Source: Cyathus striatus
Taxonomy: Eukaryota; Basidiomycota; Agaricomycetes; Agaricales; Nidulariaceae
Length of the DNA: 64,000 nt
Assembly (NCBI GenBank): GCA_025738555.1
Contig: JAOVFP010000007.1
Location: 1,550,001-1,614,000, forward strand
Direction: 5' to 3'
Positions 11,325 through 22,899 of this stretch are shown piece after piece. Position 1 is the stretch's first letter; every line of letters begins with the position of its first letter. The translations under genes and the position numbers were made by a program. The notes under the pieces were generated by a model. The model worked only from the letters and a program-made list of their open reading frames with translations. It was not told where the DNA came from and searched no databases.

Positions 11325-14300
11325 ATGGAGGCAACTAACATCGGTCCAAACAGGTACGTCATACGAACAAAATTGCTATGTCTATCTGATGGTGTGTCTT
11401 AGTACGATCTATCTGGAATGTAAGACCTCGACGAACCCAGCTTTCGCTTTGTTAGCTTATTTGATACAGCGTTTTCCGTTTCCTGCAAATCAGGCGAAAT
11501 CAACGCCGAGTCATTAAAGCTGGTGATTATTGTGGAGGAACACAACCAACGTAGTGTGTACGAATTAGAGTGTGCGTCGTCCAATGAGTGGATACTTGAT
11601 GGCCAAATCTTCTGGTACGGAACGCAGTTGATCGAAAACAGTTTACTTAAGATTGTAGGATCCCGGGAGTCAACGCGGTGAAATTCTCTGTTGTTGATGA
11701 TACTGAAGACGTTGTGTACGGTAGCATAAGCATTAGCAGAAGCCTGATTGAGGATACTCTACGAGAAAATGAAAGCAATGGTCTGTCTAATTTCGTTGAG
11801 ACAATTTTTGATACGTTCTAAGCTAACTATCTACTGGTTTCTCAGCACTCAAGTTTCAAATGTTAAATGAGAAGGGAGAAGAGACGTCATTTCTTGTAAC
11901 GGTGGAAGTTGTCTTGAAGGAGGAGCAAGAAGACGATCTGGGTCTCGGCGGAGACCCTGCAATACTCAACTTTCAAGGACAGGAATCCCTGAAAATTTTC
12001 AAAGCCACCGGATTTACTAGTTATCTCAATGCTGCTATCCTACTTAATCGAGCTGCCTCTGCTGCTGTATCAATGGATAATCCCAGTATTTTTATCAGCT
12101 TCAGTCACGACACATATCTCGCACTCATCCAACGTTACGAGATGTATGGGAAAATCGACGATCTGGAGGAGTGTATCACCACTCTCAAGTCAGTCATTGA
12201 TGCTAAAACAGAGGACGATCCAGAAGGATATATCTATGTTATGAACCTCGGAAACTGTTTATTGCGACGGTTTGAAAGATTGGGAAATATAACGGATCTC
12301 AATATGGCGATAGATAATCAGCAGAGGGCTATTTCTCTTCTGCCCCCTGAACACCGTGACAAGCCAGGTAGTCTGGTAAATCTGGCCACGTCTTATCTTC
12401 TACTGTTTGAATCTCAACGCGATCCCGAGAACTTGGAAAGGTCGATAAAGGTTCTTGAAGATGGACTTTCTCTCTCACCGGATGAGATCATTGTTCTACC
12501 TTCGCTGCTTACCACGTTGGGCATTGGACTCATGAGGCGATCAGAATTGAAATACAGCACAACAGATATAGATCGAGCTATAGAAGCGCAACGAAAGGCT
12601 GTTGCACTGACTCCCGGTGACCACGAAGATTTACCTCGCTGGTTGAATAACTTGGGTAATTCCTTTTCGACTCGATATGAACTCCACAAAGATGTACACG
12701 ACCTCGAGGGATCCATTGAGGTGCAGCGGAGGGCTCTGATGTTAACTCCACCAGAATATAAAAATTTCTACAAACAATTGAGTAATCTTGGGTTGGCGCT
12801 AATGTTACGTTACCTACGACATGGATCAATTGAGGATATAGAAGAATCCATCGCGTTGCAGAGACAAGCCATTACAGCCGAAGATGGTATTGCCGATAAA
12901 TGGAAATGGATGCAGAATTTAGCAAGCGCCATCCATGCTCGGTTTCAGAACCTAGGGATACTTGCTGACCTCGAAGAATCTATTTTAATACAGCAAAAGG
13001 CTATACCATTGGTCGGAGAGAATTCCCCCGGACTTCCAGGAGCGTACAGTCAACTCGGAATGCAACTATTCTACAGGTTTAATCGTACAAAGAACATCGA
13101 TGACATCGACGCGGCTATACAAGCAATTAGAGAAGCAATTAATTTATCGCCTGAGGGACAACCTGATATTTTTGAGTACCGGAACCATCTTTCTGTGTGC
13201 CTTACCGCTCGATTTGAGCAAGCGGACGACCCTGGTGATATTAAAGAGGCTATAGCAACGCAACGAATGGTTTTTCAGAATACGCCCGAGACATCTCCAA
13301 ACTACACTCAATATCTTGTCCATTTTACCACCTGTTTGTTGTCGAAGTTTGAAAGAGATGACAATATGGACGATCTCACAGGGGCTATACTCTTTTCGGA
13401 AGTGGCTCTAAAGCTTACCGATGAAGGCAATCCATTGCTACCTGGACGTCTGGCGAACGTAGGACGATCGCTTTTGTATCATTTTCAGAAGTTTCATGAG
13501 AATAAAATACTTGATCGAGCGATATTGGCATACCGAAAAGCTATTGAACTCACTCCCGATAACCACGCTGGGCTCGTGCAATATCTTGGTGAACTTGGAG
13601 ACACGTACATTGCAAAATACGAATCTACCAACAATGTCGCTGATCTAAGTGACGCTATTGTTGCATACCACGGATCTGCAACACAATCAACTGGCTCACC
13701 AATTGTTAGACTGAATTCTGGACGTACATGGGCACTTGTATGTAAATTACAGGGATTTTATACAGAGGCATTCACTGCATATTCCGTTTGTTTCAAAATT
13801 TTACCACAAGTTGTGTCTCTCAGACAGACTATAAACAACAGGCATACTCACTTGAAATCGCTTTCTACATTAGCGACCGAAGCAGCGGCTGTCGCAATCG
13901 AACTTGGAAAAATTTCAACTGCGGTTGAGTGGCTGGAGCAAGGTCGCAGTGTAGTATGGAACCAATTAAACAGCCTTCGTTCTCCATTCCACGAGCTTCG
14001 AGAAGCATATCCTTCACTTGCCGATAAACTTGCCCTAGCTTCAGATAGACTTCAACACGCAGGCTCCCGAGCCCAGGTCCAGCTCTCGATAAAAGATATT
14101 TCCCAAGGAATATTGCTCCAGGATGAAGTCATACAACACCAAAATCTGGCGCAAGACTGGGAGTCATTAGTCAATACCATCAGGCAGCTTCCGGCATTCG
14201 AAAAATTCCTTCTACCACTGAATTTTCAAGAAATAATGGCAAGCCTTCCGAAGGATGGATATGTTGTTGTTATAAATCTTGATGTTCTGCGATGTGATGC

Positions 14301-15426
14301 TCTAGTGCTTCAACATCGTGCTTCTCAACCGATACATATACCACTGGAACGGTTCGATGTGAATATCAGCGAGAATTTGCGCAAAGAGCTCGAAATGATT
14401 TTAAAACTTCATAACCTTCTGGTTCGAGACGTACGAGCGGGAAGGCTTGCCGTAACGAAATCAAACTCTCATGGCTTCGAGGCGGTGCTCAAGAAACTTT
14501 GGCAGTTTGTTGCCAACCCCGTACTCGATCGTCTCAACATAAAAACGGTGAGTGCAATCCATAGTGATAGCTTGGATGTAAAAGTGACATATTCTTCACA
14601 GAGATCAGACACGCCTCCAAGACTTTGGTGGTGCACAACAGGCGCACTTTCATTTCTGCCCATTCATGCTGCAGGAATATACATGTCAGCCGCAATGAAG
14701 GCACCCATAAGGGTTCCAGATTTAGTAATATCCTCATATACACCTACCCTTAGCGCATTGTTTGAGAAAAAAGGACATTCAAAAGAACAAGACTTCCAAG
14801 GTTTCCTTGCAATATGTCAACCTAATACGCCAAATCTGCCAGCAATTCCCAAGACTGAAGTGGAAGCGGAACTTGCGATGTCTTTGTTTAATATGGAGAA
14901 ATTGAAGACTTTGCAGCTTACGGGAGCGGCTGCAACTCGTGATAAGGTCCTACGGGAAATGGGAAATTACAGCTGGATACACTTCGCTTGCCATGCACTC
15001 CAAGATGAAGATGACCCTACTAAAAGTGCTATCTATTTACACGACGCACAACTGGCAATTAGCGACATTATACAGAAATCGCTTCCTCATGCAGATTTTG
15101 CGTTCCTTTCTGCATGTCAGACAGCTACTGGAGATAGAAATTTGTCTGAGGAAGCCGTTCATTTGGCAGCTGGTATGTTGACAGCGGGATATAGGGGTAT
15201 TATCGCATCTATGTGGTCAATCAGTGATGAGTATGCTCCCAAGGTCGCAAAAGAGGTTTACCAGCATGTTTTACAAAGCAGAGTTAATGGGGAAAGTCCA
15301 GATAGTTCATTATCTGCAAACGCCCTTCAATCTGCTATCGATAAAGTTCGACGGGAGCTTTGCCTTAGCAATACCGAAGACACGTCCTTCTTAACCTGGG
15401 TTCCGTTCATTCACATTGGTAAATGA
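11325..15426 (+). CDS. TPR-CHAT protein (caspase-like CHAT domain protease candidate)
   Basis: A long uninterrupted frame runs from ATG 11860 to 15426 (1188 aa). Proposed upstream exons add a C2-like or beta-rich N-terminus: 11325-11343 (weak), 11425-11614, 11659-11780, then 11846-15426, with introns of 81, 44 and 65 bases. The joined frame is open for 1303 aa. From residue about 80 (numbering from 11860) there are many degenerate TPR units (A...QR.A...TP....D...L.NLG.....RY). The last 300 residues form a CHAT domain: His1045 in the HFACHA motif and Cys1086 in LSACQTATG are the expected catalytic dyad and both are present, followed by SEEAVHLAAGM and the ASMWSI motif. Family knowledge: CHAT proteins are caspase-like peptidases often joined to TPRs, and they are expanded in agaricomycetes. 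Substrate unknown. A cytoplasmic protein is likely; no signal peptide or membrane segment is seen. The first exon is the least certain part. Confidence 0.85.
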
Positions 15427-16132
15427 TGTTGATTGATGGATGATATGTGTTTGTTGTGGAAAGCTATTATCTGAGTCTTCATCTTGAATCTTAACTTTCA
15501 TCTGGCATTCGAAGGCATGCGACTGCTTTGGTGTAGTTAGTGTCTTAGGTCTACTTATTCTTAGCTTGTGAGGATCCTGAGCTCGTTAATGGATGCGGAA
15601 ATGTATGGAACACATGGCGATACAGTACCTTACATCGTCACATACTCCTTCTTCAAAGCTTGTCTTAGGCAGTAAGGCCCTTAGAATACTTTCATATTTG
15701 TTCCTGATACAAGAATATCTTCATGGATTTGTGATAGACTGAACTTTATAAACTCTGAGTTCGCCGCATTGACAAATGATACAAAAATAGCGCCGGCGGT
15801 AAGTCGTTGGTCCCGGCGGCAGCACTAGAACCCTGAAACGAACCCTTCACATGTGGAAGACTGGAATCGAATGTAGCAAGATTAGCCACGGTCAAAGTTG
15901 AGCTGCAACTTTTGCAGCTGCAGCTGCAGGTGGCTGTGTGTTGCCATAAACGGTCGACGCGCGTGAATTTGAAACTCAGACAGTGACAGCTTGTGACCGG
16001 TCGCGGAAGTGATGCCACCTCACGCTCCATTTTGGCATCGTTTATGCTCTTTCCACCAATTATGGCCTGTTTCCCCTTTTGTTATACCCATCCTATACCC
16101 CTCTTCTACTCTATAATAATAGCTCGCTAAAT
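15427..16132. other. Intergenic stretch between CHAT gene and Harbinger-like element
   Basis: Contains the 3' region of the CHAT gene and then presumably the left end of the Harbinger-like element. A CTGCAG-rich patch at about 15910-15935 is the only local repeat noted. The 94-aa minus-strand ORF (15746-16030) shows no motif and is not called. Confidence 0.4.
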
Positions 16133-17399
16133 ATGGAAGCATCTCAGTCTCAGCGAACCAATGAAACAAAGATTCCTGTCATCAAATGGGCAAAGAATGA
16201 CTATGAGTTGACTCGGGCCCTATTAACCCAGCTTGAACTGCCTGCCAATTGTACCCTATTCTTTGGAAAGACTAATAAGTCTGATGTGTGTGACTATTAA
16301 ATTAATTAGTGCAATGCAACTGATTTTTTTGTACAGAATACTACTGGAGACACCAAGCTAAAAGTTACTAAGTGCATTGCAGAAGTTCTCTTTCCTGCAG
16401 AATGTAAAATAAGTGCTACTCCAATGGGTTATAGGGTGAGGCAGAAGGTTGACCAGTGTGTATCCTTTCTGTTTATGTTATAATAGTATGTTCATACATT
16501 TTCAGGTTGTTCACTACCTACAAGCTTCATGTGAAGTGTCTTCAATGCACTGGGGAAGGAATTGGGGACAAGGATAATGTCCCCTCAGAACCAACAGATG
16601 ATTTCTATATTCCAGCTCAAGGACCTGATGAAAATACTTCACAAGAGGCTGTCAATATATGGGGTGTGTTGTCTCTCTCTCATTTGTTTATTCCTAATTA
16701 GGTAACATGATTATAAGAGGAAATTATAGCAGAATTTCCATTCTTTCCCCAACTTCACCAGTTTCTTTGCAGTCAACCAAACATTTTTCCAACTGTTGTC
16801 ACAACTCCACTTGGTCCCAATGGTTCCCAAACCAGGTGGTTCCAGCCTCCTGATGATGTTATTGATCCTGTTTTGCTTCAGGAGGATTGCCAATGTGCTC
16901 TAACTCAGACTCAGGCCATTTTTCAAACTCCTACTTCCCAGCAGGGTCCTCTTCCTACCCCTCCCTCCTCAATGGTACTGGGTGTATGCTCAGTACAATC
17001 AGTCAATCTCCCAGAAACACCAACACCATTGAGCACTCAGATTTATTTATATACTGCTCAGGCCTTCCAAAAAGCTTCTCACAATGTTCCACAGAAATGA
17101 TCAGTATCAGAAATGATGCTTGATATGGCACAGTAAGCTTTATCTATTCTTTCTTTATGTGTACTTATATTTCTTCTAGAAATAATATTAAATTACTCAA
17201 GGATAAGTCTGATCAGGACTACTGCATTCAGCAGTGCAAGATGTATCTTAAGGAATTCAAGCTTGGAATCTGGACAACAAAGCAGTACCAGGAAAAGATG
17301 TGTGAGCTTGATCCCAAGTGCTGTCGGATTGAAAGAGAGTCTTCTCCAGATTGGCTTGATCATAATACTAATTCATCAGATGATAACATATTTAATTAA
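16133..17399 (+). pseudogene. PIF/Harbinger-like accessory (Myb/SANT-type) gene, decayed
   Basis: Five exons can be traced: 16133-16285, 16337-16455, 16506-16663, 16718 to about 17115, and about 17175-17399. All junctions are GT-AG and restore one frame. The product starts with an IKWAKNDYELTRALL segment, as in the DNA-binding accessory proteins of fungal Harbinger-like elements, then FTTYKLHVKCLQCTGEGIG, EFPFFPQLH and a Pro/Gln-rich linker, ending in a short basic/acidic tail. One in-frame TGA at 17098-17100 interrupts exon 4; a CGA-to-TGA change would explain it. Its partner transposase lies downstream on the minus strand (convergent). The family call rests on this pairing and on general resemblance, so it is moderate; the gene is probably non-functional. 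Confidence 0.65.
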
Positions 17400-17503
17400 T
17401 TGGGTATTACTATCCATTCTTTCTCTTTCTTTCTTTTAAACAAATACCACCACTCATTATATATGCAAAATTTTATATCTACAGCTCTGTTACTGTACTA
17501 TTA

Positions 17504-17768
17504 TGACCAAGTGTTCACGCATTTTTAGCATGACAGCCACAATCAGTTGGACCTAGTGTTCATAGGTTCGTGTGATGTGTGACAAATGTGTTATCTGTTC
17601 ACACCTAACAACTGTTCAAGCATGCTGACAGGTGCCAAATTTTTTCAGTTACTTACCCTTTTGTAAGTCTTGTTGTACCTCCTGTTCAAGTACCTCTGTG
17701 ATGTGTGACAAACCCGGGATCTGTTCAAGTTCATCGCCCTTTGTGACACATGACTGAACACTTGGTCA
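17504..17768. mobile_element. MITE with TA target duplication inside the Harbinger-like element
   Basis: A 14-bp inverted repeat (TGACCAAGTGTTCA) bounds 265 bases, and both ends are flanked by TA. The interior contains repeated GTTCAAG and GTGTGACAAA words but no ORF. It sits between the two convergent Harbinger-like genes. Confidence 0.7.
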
Positions 17769-17831
17769 TAATGGTACAGCAATATCAATCTATTTACCAT
17801 ACTCATTACATCTTTATAAAATTACTTAATG

Positions 17832-19039
17832 TCAATTTTTATCTCTTTCCTCCCAAAATGCCATAAGTTCATCAATAAGCCTCTGCCGTTTGGCTTCACC
17901 ATCTTCCCTGTCACCCATTTCATTATTCTAGCCTTCTTCATCCATCATCTCCTCAATTGCAGTGTGAATACCCTGAAAATACTCAGCTGAACCAGCTCCT
18001 TCTACATCAATAACAAGATTGTGAAGAATTATAGCTCATTTAATCCAGTGGAGTGATTGAAAGTGAGCTTCCTTGGTAGCAATGGAAATGCATAAACCTC
18101 AAAGGCATTGAAATTGACCTTTCAAAGCTCCCATGTAGTGCTCAGAGCAAACACAAATATGTTACATCTGTGTCCGGAATCTGCTATTTCGCACTTCCGC
18201 ACTATCCTGCACTTCCGCGTTGGCTGCATTTCTGACCAATCATCAGAAACGTCGTCATGATTTATCAATTACTTACTTGTGCTCATTTGCTATGTCATTA
18301 TTTTGTATTACTCCTCTATTATTACTCCTATCCGTTTCACTATATCACATACAGCCTTTCCTTCCATTCTTCAGCCACTACTCCTCTATGGTGGCTGACT
18401 CCATGTTTACCTATCCCTAGTTATACCCTTATACTTCGCTCAAAGTAAACTACTCCACTAGTTAATTAGTATTTAAGACTTCATTTCTGTAAAGTAACTT
18501 CAGTTTTCGTATCGACTACGATTACAAATATACCACTATACTCTGTCTTCTTGTCTCTAAGGTTTTGTCCTTAGTTCTGGTCTCTATTCCGACCTTCCTC
18601 TGTTCCGACCTTTCCGCATTTCGCACTCGACCTTGCTCCTACCTCGAGCTTGTTCCTACCTCGACTTTGAAATACGAACCACCAAGAATCACAAGGGGTG
18701 CAGCACATAAGCTGAAGCCAAGGTTCCCTTCCGCACTTTTTGAGTTCTCCTCTTCCGACCTCAAGCTTACGTAATACTACAAGTAGCTCCCTCTGTACTA
18801 AACCCAGTGCTTCCCTATTATCCCTCTGAGTGGTATGGTACGTAACAAAATATTGCATTATGAGGCAGACAAGAGGCTGGTTCCTTGTGAATATGAATTG
18901 TTTGATTGTTACAAGTGTAAGCTGAATCAGTCCAAGCAAACTCTTGTCCATTAAAAAACCAATCAGGAAATTGATTTGCTGCTGTATATTCAAGAGCAGT
19001 AGCATCATGTGCTGCACTTGTCATTCCATATGAATAATC
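17832..19039 (-). pseudogene. PIF/Harbinger-like DDE transposase, C-terminal part, broken
   Basis: On the minus strand from 19039 the frame reads SYGMTSAAHDATAL (second acidic residue region of a DDE_4 transposase), then FAWTDSAYT (third acidic region) and HKEPAS. It is interrupted by a solo LTR (about 18171-18781). The far side resumes with CSEHYMGALKGQFQCL and AIILHNLVIDVEG, landmarks of this transposase family, ending at a TGA at 17832. The last part carries several in-frame stops (TGA after QFQCL and after HWIK, a TAG near the end). The N-terminal half is missing here; the preceding exon is found inverted at about 19272-19470. The gene is dead. Confidence 0.75.
18171..18781 (+). mobile_element. 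Solo gypsy-type LTR inside the transposase remnant
   Basis: About 610 bases beginning TGTCCGGAATC and ending near CTTACGTAATACTACA. Its 3' third matches the full gypsy LTR at 30951-31617 (shared phrases such as CACAAGGGGTGCAGCA, AAGCTGAAGCCAA and CTTCCGACC). It splits the Harbinger-like transposase between PYH and the CSEHYMGAL part. The exact right end and target duplication could not be settled; up to about 50 bases more may belong to it. Confidence 0.6.
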
Positions 19040-19271
19040 CATAAGTGTCAGCCAATTTGATCACAAATTGCCCAGGAAAAATGAGTGCCACAATCATAAA
19101 TCACCACCAAAAAAATGAGTGCCATTTTTATAAGGCATATTCAGTAAATGTAATGGAGTGGTGATCATTGGCACTCATTTATGTATTGCTATTGACTACT
19201 TGGGTATTATATTAGTATAGAATGGGGGCACTCAAAAGTGATCATTTGAAGAATATTAGAAGGTGATCATT
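19040..19271. mobile_element. Right-end fragment of a fold-back element (family of A, B, C)
   Basis: Starts with CATAAGTGTCAGCC, the family's right terminus in reverse orientation, next to ATAATC (the complement of the target duplication GATTAT). It then carries GATCATTGGCACTC-type repeats for about 230 bases. It breaks off abruptly at about 19271, where a forward-oriented transposase exon begins. It is similar to but distinct from the arms of element A. Confidence 0.65.
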
Positions 19272-19470
19272 GGCACTCCTGGGTTATGTATGATGGAACT
19301 ATTGTGGTGCTATTCAAGAAGCCAGGATATGAAGGTGATACATACTATACCAGAAAGGGAAATTATGGACTCAACGTTCAGGTATATCTCTTTTATAACA
19401 ATCCACTCTTACTAAAGCAGCATTGTTGTAGATTGGAAATGTTCCATCCAATCTACAAATTGTGGATTAT
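19272..19470 (+). pseudogene. Harbinger-like transposase internal exons, inverted relative to the C-terminal part
   Basis: Forward strand reads WVMYDGTIVVLFKKPGYEG..., the first acidic (DGT) region of a DDE_4 transposase. A GT-AG intron (about 19382-19431) follows, then IGNVPSNLQIVDY, ending exactly at GATTAT (19465-19470) where element A begins. The minus-strand remnant at 19039 starts with the same GATTAT and the next residues of the protein (SYGMTS). The two pieces are therefore halves of one gene, cut at one insertion site and now in opposite orientation. Confidence 0.7.
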
Positions 19471-19499
19471 TGAGTGGTGTCAGCCAATTTGATCACAGT

Positions 19500-20125
19500 T
19501 TTCCCTGAAAAAATGATTGCTAGCAATCACAAAAACAGGGCAAAAAATGAGCATTGTTTTTATAAGGCGTATTGAGTGGAATGTAATGTAATGGTGATCA
19601 TTGGCACTCATTTAGTTATTATACTTGATTACTGGGCTATAATATTATTGAATATGGGGGCACTCAAAAGTGATCATTTGAAGAATATTAAGTGGTGATC
19701 ATTGGCACTCATTTTATTATTATACTTGATTACAAGGCTATTGTATTAGTTGAATATGGGGGCACTCAAAAGTGATCATTTTCGAAATATTATGAGGCAA
19801 TCATTGGCACTCATTTATCTATTAATTGTGATTACTAGGCTATTATATTACTATACTATGGAAGCACTCATTAGTGATCATTTTCGAAATATTATAAGGC
19901 AATCATTGGCATTCATTTATCTATTAATTGTGATTACTAGGCTATTATATTACTATACTATGGAGGCACTCAAAAGTGATCATTTTCAAAATATTATGAG
20001 GCAATCATTAGCACTTATTTGTTTATTACTTCTGATTACTAGGCTATTATATTAGTATAATATGGAAGCACTCAAAAGTGATCATTTACACTCATTTCAA
20101 TACTAACTATATCACTTCCAAATGA
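19500..20125. repeat. Outer GATCATT repeat array, left arm of element A
   Basis: About six copies of a unit near 100 bp in the pattern CACTCAAAAGTGATCATTT, then an AT-rich spacer, then GCAATCATTGGCACTCATTT. Unit boundaries drift. The 101-aa ORF at 19750-20055 is created by the repeat and is not a gene. The inverted counterpart is at about 32560-33150. Confidence 0.75.
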
Positions 20126-20344
20126 TATGACATTCAAATGTATGTTATTTGTCACGAATGTGACGTGCGTCACATTTGTCACATTATGCGCACACATCAC
20201 ACATTTCCTGTGCATCACAATTGTGACGCTTTCATGTGTGTTGTCACATTTGTCACATCATTCCCACACACCACATCATTCCTGCGCACCACATCATTCC
20301 CACATGTCACATCTTCACATGTGTCACATTTGTCACAACATTCC

Positions 20345-20637
20345 TGTTGGATATTCTGGGTTGCACAGCTCCCTTGACAGATCTGTGATTAACAGATACT
20401 TGATTGACAGATTGACAGCTGTCAGTTACCTTAGTTACAGGACTTTGGTTGGACTTTGGTAGACTTACTCAGTATATAAACACTCTGTAACTTGGTAGTT
20501 GTTAACAAGTTTCCTCCCCATCTTGTGTCTGTGTCAGTGTTTGTGTCTGAGTTCTTGCACCTTTACCACCCTCTCTTTGCTCCATTATCTCACCCTATTC
20601 TCTCATTCACTCCTCTCTATTCTTGTTACTTCTCACA
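20345..20637 (+). mobile_element. Solo Copia-like LTR nested in the left arm of element A
   Basis: A 293-bp insertion starting TGTTGGATATTCTGG and ending CTTCTCACA, flanked on both sides by the 5-bp duplication ATTCC. It carries a TATA-like AGTATATAAACA (about 20470). The inverted right arm has uninterrupted array sequence at the equivalent place. TGTTGGA-type starts are common among Copia LTRs; that assignment is inference. Confidence 0.75.
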
Positions 20638-20639
20638 AT

Positions 20640-21000
20640 TCCCATGCATCACATCATTCCCACATGTCACATCTTCGTGTGCATCACATATGTCACATCA
20701 TTCCCATGCATCACATCATTTCCACACGTTACATCTTCGCACGCATCACAATTGTTACATCATTCTCACACATCACATCACTCCTGTGCATCACATCATT
20801 CCCGTGCGTCACACTTTCTCATATGTCACACATGCTTGTCACATCATTCTCGCATATCACGCATTTCCTGCGCGTCACATCATTGGTATTTGTCACGCTT
20901 TGGAAGTGTGTCACATGTCACATGTGTCCCATATGTCACATTTTTGTGGTGTATCATACATTACATGTACATCATGTTTCCATGTGTGTCATGATGTTGA
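20640..21000. repeat. Inner GTCACAT/CATTCC repeat array, left arm of element A
   Basis: Short irregular tandem repeats alternating TGTCACATCATTCCC, GCATCACATC and CATGTCACATCTTC, starting before the solo LTR (from about 20130) and resuming here. Period is near 18-20 bp, which leaves overlapping His/Ser-rich ORFs open in several frames. The inverted counterpart is at about 32030-32520. Confidence 0.75.
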
Positions 21001-21692
21001 TGGGGTTCCAAGAGGTCTTTAATGAACATGTTCCTAAATTTGTCACAACCAATGAATTAGAGCACCTGGTGATGCCACATTAAACCCCCAGCCCATTGCT
21101 TAGTAATGTAATTCAGCTTATTATATTAATGATTCTGCATTTAAAACTCAATGATTGACCAATGACTATTAGTAATTGATTCAGATGATTTTGACAGATG
21201 GGGTCTGATCATGTCAATGACAATACTGTGCATGACTATGGAGGAATAATAGTAAGGTATATTAGACAAGCCTCAAGAGAGAATAAAGGGCAATGTGGCC
21301 CTTTAGTGGATACTAAACTACAGAATGGAAAAGCAAGTCAGTAATAGCCACTGGGTAAAAAAGTGTAGAGAAGTATAGGAGGTTGTTTTTCATATGTATG
21401 AATGAATACTAATACTAACAGAGCTATATAGAATATTTCAGAGAAGTGAAACACATATGACAATGTAGAAGTGTCATGCAATCATATAGAGTAAGCATAT
21501 TTGTGACCTAGCAATCTGTGTTGAAGATATAAGAATAACCAATAGTTTATACAAGAATTATGACCAACTAATGACTGATACATATGAATTTGATGTGATG
21601 TGGAATCACATATATTCACCATTCTTTCACATTTGTTATCCATGTGCAGTTCTTTAATAACTTCATCATCTCTCATATCTGGACTAACCATT

Positions 21693-22245
21693 TGTCATAG
21701 CCATACTTTTCCTACCTTTCCTGCACTTCTATTCCGCACTTCGTCTCCACACTTCCCGCACTTCTTAACTTGTACAGATCTGGTTCTTCTACTTTTCCCT
21801 TACCCTCTTCCGACAAAGGTCACCAAGCTTATGTCACCTTATTCATCTGATCCTTATCCATTCTCCATTATGCTTTCTCCATCGTACCCCGGGTATACTT
21901 GTCTCAGCATTCCTTTCAATCCTTAGTTCGTCCTTGGTATATATTGTATTCAAACCCTACTCCACCTTCCGCCACCAACTTATTATGTTTATCAATTAGT
22001 ATACTACTACCCATTCATTCACCGGTCATTGGTGAAGTCGTATAGTATTTAAGTGGCATATTTTGTACTACTGATACTCAGTTCAAATATCGACTAAGTT
22101 ACTATCCTTCTTACTTGTCTTTGAGTTCTACTCAACTCCGGCTTGAATCATTGCCTCCACAGCAACGACTCTGCACTCTGCACTCTGCACTCTTGTCCCT
22201 CTCTTCCTCTGCACTCCTGTCTCCCTCTTCTGCACTCTGAAATAC
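21693..22245 (+). repeat. 5' LTR, truncated
   Basis: Matches the 3' LTR (30951-31617) from TGTCATAGCC to about GAAATAC, where homology stops. The last roughly 114 bases of the LTR are missing and the sequence passes straight into gag. The differences from the 3' LTR are mostly transitions. Confidence 0.85.
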
Positions 22246-22272
22246 TTCGGTCTTGCCGACCCTACTAGTGAC

Positions 22273-22899
22273 GTGGAATCATGCATTATGGTTATCCACA
22301 TGGACGATAACCAGCGCATCACTACTTACAAGGTAAAGTTTAACGAGTGTGCTTCTTTACTGGACTGGGGCGAAACTGCCCTTGCAGCCCAGTACTATCG
22401 TGGGCTCTGCTCCCACATCAAGGATGACCTTGCTCTCCTTGATTTACCTCCTACCCTAGGGGATAGGAAGTTTCTGGCTCAGAAGGTCGATATGCGCTAT
22501 TGGAAGCACCAGGCAGAAAAGGGTTTTGAGTCGAAGCCTTCCAGACAAGCCGCGAAGTCTTCAGATAATGCGGCGTCCACAAGTACTACTAATAAGTCTC
22601 ACTCTTCGACTCCCCCCAAACCATCGGCCTCCACACCATCCTCGGGAAAACCTACCAGCACCCCGCAAACGCCAGCTGTTGACCTGAGTGATAAACTCGG
22701 GAAAGATGGTAAGCTGACCCCTGAGGAACGCAAATGCCACATGGATGACAACCTGTGTCTCTTCTGTGGGAAACCTGGTCATCACGCTAAGGACTGCCAA
22801 AAGGCATCCTCCTCAGCAGCTAAAGCTCGCGCTGCGACCATCCCCACACCTACTGCCAAGGACTCTATTTTGAACTCTGAAGAGAGCTCGAAAAAATAG
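22273..22899 (+). pseudogene. gag: gag, C-terminal part, N-terminally truncated
   Basis: The frame encodes the end of a capsid-like region (TYKVKFNECASLLDWG, YYRGLCSHIKDDLA), a Ser/Thr/Pro-rich linker, and a CX2CX4HX4C zinc knuckle (CLFCGKPGHHAKDC) that binds RNA. The first methionine is fortuitous because the 5' end of gag was deleted together with the end of the LTR. The frame ends with TAG at 22897-22899, directly after six A residues where pol continues in the -1 frame. Confidence 0.8.
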
